Positions 18,430 through 27,514 of a stretch of DNA of 27,514 nt are shown here, in pieces. The notes under the pieces are model-generated. The model was given only the letters and a program-made list of their open reading frames with translations, did no database searches and was not told where the DNA came from. The DNA lies in contig MARA01000121.1 of assembly GCA_001792895.1 (NCBI GenBank), forward strand, positions 1 through 27,514, read 5' to 3'. The stretch's first letter is position 1. The number at the start of each line of letters is the position of its first letter. Made by a program: the position numbers and the translations under genes. Origin of the DNA: Lentinus brumalis. Its lineage: Eukaryota > Basidiomycota > Agaricomycetes > Polyporales > Polyporaceae.

Positions 18430-19667
18430 TCACACCCGGCGACGATGTGCGCATTGTGCGCCGACTTGACGTGCGGAGATCGCGCTGCCAGACTGTCGAG
18501 GTCCGAGTCTAGGTCAGTTGTCGACGACGACGACGCGCGGGCAGAAGAGGTAAGTCATACATACCGCGAGGATGCTTCAAGGGACGAGGACGGCGACGGC
18601 GACACTGCGTCTTGTTCGCGGGCTTGTCTGTGGGCTCGCTGTCTGGGATGGACGCGTTCTGGAAGAGAAAGGTGAGCGTGCGCTTCGATCGCCCTCGACG
18701 CGTGACGTCATGCATCCGAAAGAGGCAAGTCGCACGGCTGTGAGCGCGGACTGGATGCTCTGTTCGCGTCTTGAACACGGACTTGCTCGTCTTCTGTCGC
18801 GATCTGGGCTTGACGACTTGCTGCTCTGACTTAAGCTTGCTGGCGACTACTGGGAGCGTCTGGACACCGCTGCTGCTCGTCACGGCGTGCTGCTTCTCGA
18901 GCAGACCTCACTGGCAGTCTGCTGCGTCGCAAACCCACGTTAACAATGTACGATCCGACGCTAGGTACGTCCCAATACTTACTTGCGCGAAGTAATAGGT
19001 CCAGGACGCCGTGCGTAGCCCTTTGACCCGCTCTTGCGCTGCTCACAGCGGCGGCAGATGTCTTCGGCAATGTGCACGTCAACGTTGAAAGCGAACAGGT
19101 GAGCAGGTGCACGACGGCCGAGGATGGGAATGATTTACCTCATGCCTCCTCGGCCCCAGAACTCGTGTTGAGGTGAGGAGACACTGGCTCTTATCCCATG
19201 CGCTGGTTTGCGAACGTTGCCATGCCAAGAGGTCCGTGGCTTACGCAGGGAGCCCGACTGAAGCTTGCCGCGGGAGCTGTTCGTCACCCGGATGGCAGCG
19301 GTTGCCGCCGTAATCCTGTAACCGGCGACGAAGGAAGGTCAGTCAACCCAGGTCGATTGAGACGACTACGCTCACCTCTAGAGAATCGCGACTTTTGACA
19401 TGCGTCGACGCGTCGCTGATGTCAATCTTGACGTGGGCATGGGCCACGAGCTTTGCTTCACGTAGACTGAATTCCCGAGGCTGAAGAAGATGTGGTGAGT
19501 GGATGAGACAGGAGAGGGAAGGCAAAACTGCGTGCTGACCCACGGCGCGGAGGACAGCTGACTAGCAGTGGGATCTTGAGTCCTGCGCTCGACGGTGCCA
19601 CGGTGCAGCTGGAGTCGGTAGTGGCGAGGTCGGGAGGTGAATGGTCTCGGCCGGTGGGCGGGGACAT
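18430..19667 (-). pseudogene. Gene Y1, second copy with a different set of breaks (unit 2)
   Basis: Minus-strand exons correspond to 19667 down (first, 3' end uncertain), 19480-19376, 19315-19245, 19161-18983, 18889-18565 and 18508-18430. Here exon 19480-19376 is a clean 35-codon exon (PREFSLREAKLVAHAHVKID...), exon 19315-19245 is in phase (DYGGNRCHPGDEQLPRQ), and 18889-18565 opens with HAVTSSSGVQTLPVVASKL. Exon 19161-18983 is broken: it has lost 2 nt of the GYAHG codons and gained bases near its 3' end. A further base is added inside 18889-18565. The exons intact here are largely those broken in unit 1, so a composite of both units gives the best gene model. No family is recognised. Confidence 0.4.
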
Positions 19668-21191
19668 GGTGAGTAGTAAGGTTGAAGGAGGAGCCTTGCT
19701 GTCGAGTCGAGACTCGACTCATTCTGCCGGTAGATGTCCGAGCTAGGAGGTAAATGATGTGTAATAGATCGAGGAGTCAATGCAAGCTGGTTTCCAAAGA
19801 GATATACAGAACGTAAGCGTGAGCTAGGTCAGGCTATCTGGATATTCCGTGGGAGCGTGCGGCGCAGAATCTCGCCGCAGCTGCTGAAGAAAGAGGTTAC
19901 GTGATAGGTGCAAGGTGCTTCTGTGCATGCACGACACAACGGAGCGCTGGTAGAACTTCCCTAAATCTTTCGAGGGCAGCTTGGGACTTACGCTAGCCTA
20001 GTTCATAGTAGAGACCTGTGTTGCCCTGGTGCTCTACTGCACACAAAGAACTCTCACTCAGACTGAGGCTCATTAACTATGGTATACCTCTACAAGACTG
20101 CAGGCTTGCAGTATGGCAATGGATGGGATTCTGCTGAATGTGCAGTCCAAGGGAGTGGTTGCCCACGAGCATGGGACCCTTAGCAACGAGGAATAATACG
20201 TACCATGCTTCGAGAAGGTACTGATCGGTACCCACATAAATTCCGCGGATGATGTCGGACCTCGGCCTACCTCACGGGAGCTTGCATGCTCTACAGTACT
20301 GATTCCTTGTATTGTTCCTGCAAGCTGACAGCCTCTAGCGGTGGTGAGTAGTATGCAGGCAGGAAGGGCATCCCCATGAGATAGACGGGGATGGTACCTG
20401 CTGGATGAGTGCTCAAGTGCGGTACACAACAGTCCAGACCAATCAGCGGGCGAAGCTGTCATTACAGCCGCCAGGGGAGCTTCTGACCAACTTGGGCAGC
20501 TTCGGCATCTGAATCAAGGGTAAAACGGTGTGGCGTGCGACGAGGTCATGCCGGGATCAGGGCCTGGATCATTCAGGCCCAGATGGCGGCATGGACATGT
20601 CCACGAGAACCTATCAGCTTTTGCTGATGCTTATCCCTCGCGCATAAATATCAGTAGCAGCACACAGTGCTAACATGCAGATACAATGTAGACTATGCTG
20701 CACTTACATTGAAGGCAGGCATATGATGCAGGAGCTTGGATGGATGACTGAAGTCTTGAAAAAGCAGCACAGAGAGTCACAAGTGTGTCAAGAGTAAGCC
20801 CAGAGAAGAGCTGCAAATGCGAGATCTGCTCCATTACGACGCACAGTAAGCTCCTGAAATTGGGTCGGAGGACGGACGAACGGGAGAAAGAGGCCGGATT
20901 CCGCGTCGGGAGACTCGGAGTTGTTGCCAGAAGAGGTGTCGAGCGAAAAAGGCAATGTAAGCGCTCTTCGAAATCGCGACCTTCGCCAATAGCGCGCGTT
21001 CGCGTTCCGCTCGTTCTGCTGTTGCAGACACAGCGCGGCCCAAATCATGAATATTGAACGCTAAAGTAAGATATCTACTAGCTAATACATGGTGCTAGAG
21101 GCTGATATGACACTCTAAATCTGCAGTATCGGGTCGAGCAACGCTCTGCTTGTAGGCTGCAAGCCCGGCATTCGCACATCGGCGAGGCCTC
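19668..21191. other. Gene-poor region with a highly conserved block, unit 2
   Basis: Counterpart of 8375-9888. It is nearly identical to unit 1 from about 19963 to 20760 and moderately diverged on both sides. No gene is placed. Confidence 0.5.
20560..20672. other. Palindrome cluster, unit 2
   Basis: Same order as at 9260-9374. The first three inverted repeats are perfect (20560-20580, 20592-20603, 20614-20627); the fourth has one mismatch. Confidence 0.5.
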
Positions 21192-21410
21192 TTGGATCAA
21201 GTCTTTGACTTGTGGCGTCAGCGTCTACAGCCCATTAAAGCCTGGCCAGCTCTGGATACTGCAAGTACTCCGAACTGCCCTGGAATGCACGAAACACCGC
21301 GGAACGCACGCTTTCGAGGACCCTGTCCTCGTCCCTTCGTGCGCCGACTGTCCGACAAAACTTGGAGCCGGAATACAACCATCAAGTTCTCAGCGCCTCT
21401 ATTACGTTGA
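21192..21410 (+). CDS. Possible 3' exon of a small plus-strand gene (unit 2)
   Basis: Counterpart of 9889-10086 with the frame ...KAWPALDTASTPNCPGMHE... to ...KFSAPLLR and TGA. The frame stays open a little further upstream (LDQVFDLWRQRLQP) than in unit 1. No start codon is identified and no family recognised. Confidence 0.25.
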   Translation: MDQVFDLWRQRLQPIKAWPALDTASTPNCPGMHETPRNARFRGPCPRPFVRRLSDKTWSRNTTIKFSAPLLR

Positions 21411-21607
21411 AAGGCATCTTCTCTGAGCCGAGACAGCTTTGTTCGTCTGGAACTGCGCTAGTCGTTCTGCTCCGTCTGGCTGCGCCTGCCCTCGCCCGGT
21501 CTCACCGCCTGCCCTCTGGTTGGTCGGCGACCCCGCATGCTCGTGCGAACCTGAGACGTTCAACAAGTTAAAGTTCTGGAGCCCGTGACTCGCAGGTCCA
21601 GAACATG

Positions 21608-21615
21608 TATAAGTA
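21608..21615 (+). promoter_or_regulatory. TATA box upstream of gene X, unit 2
   Basis: TATAAGTA at the same relative position as in unit 1, followed by a similar C/T-rich tract. Confidence 0.55.
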
Positions 21616-22068
21616 CCCCGTCATCTCGACGACGCCTCTCGCGCACCCGTACCCATTCCCTCACGTTCCCTCCATACCCTCCCCCATACTGGGTGGTCTC
21701 CAATCTCCCATTTATTGCACACTAGTATACATTCTGCTGCTATACCCTCCTCTATTGCCCGCTTCTCCTTCGTGCTTCTAGGTACCATGTCCCTCCGAGA
21801 CTACTATGCAGGCGTACATATATGTACTTAGTGCTGTTTGTATCACGACTGTATTTTGGTTCTTCGTGTCTTCTCTCGAGTTCCCTCCTCCTCCTCTCAT
21901 CCGACTAGTATATCTCCCTATCCGACACACCCACCCTTGTATTCGCCCTCCTTGTTCTCTCGAGCCCTGGGTCATCACCCTAGCTCCTCCACTCTCCTCA
22001 CTACGCCATCCATCCGCATACCAGAAAGCTGACAGGTGAGATTCTGCTCATTCTCGTATATACTACAG

Positions 22069-23439
22069 CTTTGCTGAACGTCTGATACAGCTGCAAATTC
22101 TCAAGATGTTGCTTGCAAAAGGTACGCTTTCTACCATGTTCACTCGTTGATCCTTCAAGCTCGACTAACATCACCATCTCCGTAGACTCAACGCGCTACT
22201 CCAGCAACGGAGTATTACCGTCCTCCAGTTCCCTCGCCTTTGCTGACCTCATGCTCGTCCTAGCTGGTTGTAGTTGGTCTTCGTACCTCCCAGTCCCACC
22301 CGATCACGCTACCAGGTATGTCGAGGTGAGCACAACATCGCCCGGGCCCGTCTATTCGCGGCCCTCGTAGCTAACCAACATCTGTCAGAACACCATCGGA
22401 TATCGTTCTTAAGTTTCCACGACGGACTTTATGCCTCGGGACCAGGCAGCTTTGTACATCGGTGCGTTACCGCTCCGAGTACTGGAACAGCGCTGACACG
22501 CTTCGTATTCACAGAGATGTCGCCGGACGGATACGTAGCTGCCTCCATCGACTCGACGACTATCCAACGACTCTCATTGGAAGGTACGTTGACTCGGACA
22601 AGCTTTTCGACGATGTCTATGCCTGACTCTGACATATCAAGGCCTTCGACCGAGCTCGACTGCAACTTGGTCCGACATGCCGGTTGTACTCGCTATACCA
22701 TGGTATGGTGGCATGAATTCATTCATATCTGCGCAGCAGGCCGCGGCGATTGACTTCGTGACCATTGCAGTTCTGTGCACCGGCAGGACGTCAAGCCATA
22801 CGAGCAGACCCAGTAACTCGCTACTAGTAGGACGCACAAGCAACGGACTTCCCGGTCAGCTCGAAGGACGACTGGGACCCACGTTGGCCGCTCTCGCAGC
22901 ACTCCAAGGATCTGTCGGCCACGCTTCGCGCGAATGATGCGATGGTGAGTCGCACAGGCCTGAGCCTTTCACGGACTTCGTGCACGCTCACGGTTGCTCC
23001 AGGACGGACTCTCAACTCGCAGGCTCGCGTATCGCGCCCTGTGCGACTTCGGACTCATTGGCAGTCGCGAAGATCGCTATCTCCACACGCAGGGCGAGCA
23101 TGTCCGCTAGTTCAAAGGTAACATCACATTCGATTTCATGCGGCACAGGCTGACATGAGGCTTTGACAGGGCTCAGACGACAGCCCACGCCGACTGCACG
23201 AACGGCAGAGGTAAGTCTGGTTCATAGTATTCTGCGGTGATCTGTCTACTGACTGCGAGTACTGCAGGTTCTCGGCACTTCATGCGCCGGGAGGCATCCA
23301 GCCTCCCGCCATGCCCGGTGTGCGTAATCGCACCGTCAAGACATTCTGTACATCTCGGACCACCCGCCGCCCCGACCAGCCCGTGTCCAAGCGCGTCCCG
23401 CCACACGCAAGCAGTCCGGCAAGCAAGATCTATTGGTAA
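22069..23439 (+). CDS. Gene X, diverged copy across unit 2/3 boundary
   Basis: Supported exons are 22069-22121 (FAERLIQLQILKMLLAK), 22186-22325 (...LAFADLMLVLAGCSW...YLPVPPDH), 22389-22583, 22642-22702, 22771-22944, 23003-23117, 23170-23210 and 23268-23439, ending KIYW then TAA. Introns are 52-68 nt, GT-AG, with CGACTAAC and similar branch sites, at the same places as in unit 1 although the exons are roughly 20% different. The C-terminal part reads ...SDSLAVAKIAISTRRASM... then GSDDSPRRLHERQR and FSALHAPGG; three changes against unit 1 just before the 52-nt intron are silent in this frame, as is TCG/TCA in the next exon. The middle exons (22389-22944) cannot be joined without a stop, so either an intron was misplaced or the gene is partly decayed. 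Function is unknown. Confidence 0.45.
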
Positions 23440-24439
23440 GTAATCGCTGTTAGGTACATTATAGCGGCCTCCGTGCTCGAGTGTCGCCGATATAGAGACT
23501 TGCTTTGCCCGTCTTCCCGCCCCCGCGCCGGCTTGCGCTGCGTCGCAGATGCCCGGAGCACGCTCTGCGTCTGCGGTGCGCTCCGGACCTCTGTGTCCAG
23601 TGTCGGTTTCTGCTTCGTGAGTCTGTCCGCCAGGCGGCGTGTTTCGACTCGGTTTGGCCAGTACTGGCTTCGTATGTTGCTCCGGAGTCCGGGGAGTGGG
23701 ACGCTCTCGTGCTCTTGTTCGAGATTGCGGGCTGCTTGCACGCAGGTGTCAGCAGACGTGTGCAGTGCGCAATGCGCACGAGTTTCCGGGTCTTCTTGTT
23801 TCCGCGTGGCGTTACGGAGCTTCGAGTCGACGCCGGCAGATTGGCGAGTTCTTGCCGTCGACGGTGTCTCAGTTCGCCGCTGTGAGCGATTGGGTACTGC
23901 ACCCGTTTGTTCGAGCCGGAGAGTCGGGCAGTTGCTTGCCCGGGCATGCACCATACGGGCGGTTGAGACCGTGTCTTGACGATGTGCGCGCCGTGAATTG
24001 CGCCGTGTTCGTCGCATGCCGCACCATCGAACGGTCGCGGGCTTCGTATGAGAGCTTCTGTGCAGACCCCGACCGAGAAGAGAGCGTGAGCATGACACGC
24101 AGAGATGGTCGGGCAGAGTGGACGCACCCATGCTGAGAGCGCACCTTGTCCCGGCGTATACGCACGCGTCCGGCGCGGTTAGACCGAGTGCGAGCTCAGG
24201 ATCTGACATAGCAGACGGCGCGGGCGGGTGATGCCCGGTCGTCGAGATGGCCGGTCGGTCCTCCTGCCCGCGGAGGCAGTCGACGGCGTCGAGGTCGATG
24301 TTGAAGGAGTCGCCTTCCAGCTGTAAGCGTGTTAGGCGGAGTCGTGAGTACCACAGCCTTCCCCCGGAGTGGATGGAGGCAGCCGGGGAGACGTACCGGC
24401 CGGGAGAGCGGTGGCGAGTCCGGGGCAGCGCACTGGCAC
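23440..24439. other. Spacer between gene X and hairpin subarray, unit 3
   Basis: Counterpart of 47-1059. From about 23836 to 24200 it is clearly more diverged from units 1 and 2 than they are from each other. No gene is supported. Confidence 0.6.
23925..23942. other. Spacer hairpin, unit 3 version
   Basis: CGGGCA / TGCCCG with loop gttgct. The flanks have diverged strongly from units 1 and 2 but the stem survives while the loop changed, which makes it a candidate for structural conservation. Confidence 0.5.
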
Positions 24440-24740
24440 GAACGCGACATTCGGACCTCCTCGGATCCGCGCGAAACAGCTTGCGATGCGCTAGTGTTCG
24501 CGTAGTCCGGGTCAGCCAATTTCGCGGAGATCCGGGGAGGGACCGCCGAGATACGGCCTGAACACTGACCTGGCGGGCAACCCGCTCGGGCTGGCCCGCG
24601 GACTCGATTTTCAAACCGGCCGTACCGGTGCGCAAGGCGGTCGCACATAGTCTCGAGGACTATTACGCCACATGCAATGTGTTTTGCGGCCGTCCGGGTG
24701 CGGTGCGCGAGCGGGAGAGTCGGCGAGAATGGGCGGGCGG

Positions 24741-24767
24741 CGAATGTGCAATGAAATCGCACATTCG
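24741..24767. other. Subarray hairpin A, unit 3
   Basis: Identical to hairpin A of unit 1. Confidence 0.85.
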
Positions 24768-25056
24768 AGCGGTTTTGAGACCTGCTCGGATCCGCGCGAG
24801 AGACTGGGTTGGACAGAAAACGTCCAACGTAGGCCGTAGGGCCGTGTTTGACGGCGAGTGCGAGAACCGGGAGTGATACGGGGGTTCGAGTGACCGGGAG
24901 TGACCGCTGGCCACGGTGATGACGAGATGGCAGAACTCGTCCGGGCGCGCAGCGTCGTCGTGCACACGCTAGAGGACCAGTACGGAACATATAAGTTGTC
25001 CGCCAGCCGTCTGGGTGCGGAAGACGGCCGGGAGAGTCGGCGCGAGCGGCGGGCGG

Positions 25057-25083
25057 CGAAAGTGCAATGAAATCGCACTTTCG
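25057..25083. other. Subarray hairpin B, unit 3
   Basis: Identical to hairpin B of unit 1, although a base is missing just upstream. Confidence 0.85.
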
Positions 25084-25376
25084 ACCGATTTACAGACCCG
25101 CCCGGATCGACGCGAGATGGTGCTGGGTGGGACGGAAACGTTCAACGTAGCCCATAGCACCCGGTTTGACGGTGAGAGGGTGCGATTGGGGGAGATACGG
25201 CGGTTCGAGCATGCGGAGGTGCCCGCGGGCCGCGGTGACGACGAGGTTTGGGAACTCGTCCGCGCAGCGCGCAGCTCGGCCGTTCATAGCGGGAGGACTG
25301 GTGCAGCACTTTGAGGTGTCTGCCGGCCGTCCGGAGGCGGAGGACGTGGGAGAGTCGGCGGGAGCGGGCGGGGCGG

Positions 25377-25403
25377 CGAAAGTGCAATGAAATCGCACTT
25401 TTG
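25377..25403. other. Subarray hairpin C, unit 3
   Basis: Identical to hairpin C of unit 1. Confidence 0.8.
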
Positions 25404-25692
25404 GCCGATTTTGAGACCCGCTCGGATCGACGCGAGAGGTAAACGCTTTGATAAGAAACGTTCAGCGTAGCTTGTAGCACTTGGTTGGAGGGTGATAGGG
25501 CGGGAACTGGATGTGCTAGGGCGGTTCGAGTAGACGAGGTTGGCCGAGGGACGAGGATGTCGAAGCGGTCGTTCCGGCTCCCGCATGCTGTATCCAGCGT
25601 ATCGGTGGAGCCGTTGACGTCTGTTTGTCGTGCAGTAGATGGCTCGGTCGGCGGCGTGAGCGTGCGTCGGCCGGGAAGTCGAGGTCGTGCTT

Positions 25693-25716
25693 GAGTGCGC
25701 CATTAAACGGCGACTC
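25693..25716. other. Subarray hairpin D, unit 3
   Basis: Identical to hairpin D of unit 1. Confidence 0.6.
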
Positions 25717-26010
25717 CGAGCGCGATTTCCGACCTCCTCGGATCGGCGCAAACCCGCTTCGGCCTGTCGCAGGGAGGTTCACGGGAGGCTGTGGGAGTTG
25801 CTTGTACGCTGATGCGGGGGATACGGACGAGTGATTTGGGAAATGGAGCGCGGGTTAGCAGTGAATCGACGATAGCACGACGTACCGTGCGCCGTTTATC
25901 AAGACAACAATATCCCTCGGTTCGCGTATTGTGCAGCTATCGAATGCGCCATGTTGCGCTTGTGTGCGGGCGAATGGGCGGGTGTGGTATGCGATTTTGT
26001 CGCGCGCGCG

Positions 26011-26675
26011 AGCAAACACGTCTTGGCGGCCGTGCGTCGGTTTGGGGCGCGTTCTGGCGTGTTTCCGACAATGGAGAGGGTCCAGTGGGTTATGAACACG
26101 CGTGGATGGATATGTTGTGGTACGCGACTCGGGCGGACGAGGACGTGGGCGGTAGGACGCGATGTGAACGTGGCTAGGCCGGCAGAGCAACTTGGACTAT
26201 TGCAGCAACGCGTCAGTGTCATGTACGATATGTCTGATAGGGAGTACGCACCTGCAAATTGGAGTGTATGTGCATGGCGTGGGCGTAGCTTGCCTGTGGC
26301 AGACATGGCGTGAGCGATGTGTGCTAGCAGGCGGCGATGGGGATCGGAGGGAGGAGGCAGCGGACGCGAGCGACTAATCAGGCAACGGGACTTCCGAAAG
26401 CGTCTGCCCGACGCAGAATTTGCGGGCGCGCGACCACTTTGACTCAGACTCTCTGCCTGTCATACTGCGGCGTGGATTCTCCTCTAAGAGCTTGTATCAT
26501 CAGGCTTCTGTTGCGCTCGCGGTGTCTCCCATTGCCCGCGACTCTGTGGCAATCTGGCTTGGATATGCCGTAGGATTGCTCAGTCCCTCCGCCCCTTGCC
26601 ACCCTAGCCTCTCGTCGGCCGCCTCGTCCTCATCCTGACCTCACTCCTGGGCCGCATACTGGAGGAACCCTCACC
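26011..26675. other. Spacer and tRNase Z upstream region, unit 3
   Basis: Counterpart of 2661-3326. It keeps both the segment lost from unit 2 and the tcatactgcggcgtgg piece lost from unit 1. No gene is supported. Confidence 0.6.
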
Positions 26676-27514
26676 ATGTCTGCCTGGAACGTGTCCGTGC
26701 TCACTGGCGCCACGTCCGACACCGAGCCGACTCTGCTCGTGAACTTCGGTACCGCCAAGTACATCTTCAATGCAAGCGAGGGCATGGGCCGTGCATGGCT
26801 GCAGAGCCACCATTCTATCAGGAAGACGAAGGGGCTTTTTGTGACCGCTGCTGGGACGCATAGGTGCGGTGGGGTGCCAGGTACGTGTTCATCCATGCGC
26901 GTCGTGTGGACGTCCGGTCTGTGGCTACAGCCCATCGACCCGCCGAGCGAACGCGAGGCGTCCCTCGTCTCCATGTACAATCTACGTGACGCTGATACGC
27001 CGTGTCTATAGGCCTGTTGATGTTGTGCGCAGACGCGGCAGTGCCTGCAATCGACATTGTGGGCCCGTATGGTCTTATGCACTACCTCGCCACGATGCGC
27101 AGCTACACATACCGGTTCGTGACTCCTATATCTCTGTTCGCAAATTCTCAAGCGTGTGTGTAGTTCGACTATGGTTGTCAAGGCAGTCGAGGCACCTACC
27201 GCTCTGGTCAGTGCACAACCGGCCGCTTCGCCCTCCCCGGTCTTCAAGGACGAAAATCTCTCGGTCTATTCGATACCCTTGTATCCTTCTGTCGACGGGG
27301 TCGATATCGGGGAGCCTTCGGCACGCCCACTCAAGAGGAAGCGATCGGCCTCTCCTCCCACCGCGTCCAAACGGTCCACTCCTCCACTCATTGACCGCGC
27401 CTGTTGAGTCCACGTCCCCCGTATCGCCTACCCTGTCCGTGCAGGCGCGGAGAGAGAACTTCAACCCAACGAGCCTTACCGGCGCGGACGCACAGGAATG
27501 GCGGAAGCTTATGT
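26676..27514 (+). pseudogene. TRZ1: tRNase Z long form, 5' part, cut by window end (unit 3)
   Basis: Exons are 26676-26880, 27012-27114 and 27164 to the window end, with introns of 131 and 49 nt. Exons 1 and 2 are intact and match unit 2 more than unit 1 in the first intron. In exon 3 one extra C near 27400 (gaccgcgcctgttg) shifts the frame inside the low-complexity linker and brings an early stop. Whether this copy continues into the catalytic half cannot be seen. It is the nearest candidate for the parental full-length gene. Confidence 0.8.

Larger units (their letters stand above)
12038..23393. repeat. Large tandem repeat, unit 2
   Basis: Direct repeat of unit 1 with the same gene order and orientation, 11,356 nt long. 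Most of it differs from unit 1 only by scattered substitutions and short indels, but the gene X part (about 21690-23110) is much more diverged. Unit-specific marks are a 22-nt filler at 14899-14920 in place of 87 nt, a 22-nt filler at 17481-17502, and an extra 7-nt minisatellite copy near 16785. Confidence 0.97.
24440..26010. repeat. Degenerate ~325-nt tandem subarray, unit 3
   Basis: Same subunit order with hairpins at 24741, 25057, 25377 and 25693. It differs from units 1 and 2 mainly by single-base deletions. Confidence 0.8.
23394..27514. repeat. Large tandem repeat, unit 3 (cut by window end)
   Basis: Third direct copy, visible only from the gene X tail to the middle of tRNase Z exon 3. 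It matches units 1 and 2 closely except for a diverged patch at about 23836-24200. It lacks the 719-nt intron insert of unit 1 and keeps the segment (2876-2962 in unit 1) that unit 2 lost, so neither earlier unit is its simple copy. Confidence 0.95.

Noticed and set aside
1..27514. rDNA intergenic spacer as the explanation for the tandem array
   Set aside because: No rRNA sequence is present in a whole unit, and the units contain spliced protein-coding exons.

Overview
The window looks like a fungal nuclear chromosome, most likely a filamentous basidiomycete-type genome. The reasons are the two-domain (long-form) eukaryotic tRNase Z, GC-rich sequence, many very short GT-AG introns (about 49-70 nt) with CTAAC/CTGAC-like branch sites, and pyrimidine-rich leaders. 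The species cannot be named from the sequence. No tRNA, rRNA or CRISPR array was recognised.

The dominant structure is a direct tandem array of a very large repeat unit. Unit 1 is 1-12037, unit 2 is 12038-23393, and unit 3 (cut by the window end) is 23394-27514. Taking position 1 as phase zero, the units are 12,037 and 11,356 nt long. Each unit contains, in order: (a) the 3' end of a plus-strand multi-exon gene ('gene X', stop codon at 44-46, 12081-12083 and 23437-23439); (b) about 1 kb of spacer with hairpins; (c) a degenerate subarray with a period of about 325 nt, in which each subunit carries a hairpin with a constant loop and covarying stem; (d) the N-terminal half of tRNase Z on the plus strand, with short introns; (e) minus-strand gene Y2 (189 aa in unit 1); (f) minus-strand gene Y1; (g) about 1.5 kb with no placeable gene but an unusually well conserved block and a palindrome cluster; (h) the promoter and body of gene X, which runs across the unit boundary.

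In both complete units the tRNase Z similarity stops abruptly at the same point (about 5457 and 16718), before the catalytic metallo-beta-lactamase half. The likeliest reading is that the array arose by tandem duplication with one breakpoint inside this gene, so a full-length copy may lie to the right of the array. The units are not clones. Unit 1 has a 719-nt insert in a tRNase Z intron, unit 2 has other replacements, gene X is roughly 20% diverged between two otherwise near-identical units, and unit 3 has its own diverged patch. Many single-base indels break reading frames in one unit but not another, which could be decay, alleles or consensus error.

The most interesting candidate for something undescribed is the hairpin subarray nested inside the large repeat. 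A working interpretation is a gene-bearing macrosatellite carrying truncated or decaying genes plus a structured non-coding array. The genes share no evident pathway; tRNase Z (tRNA 3'-end processing) is the only one recognised.
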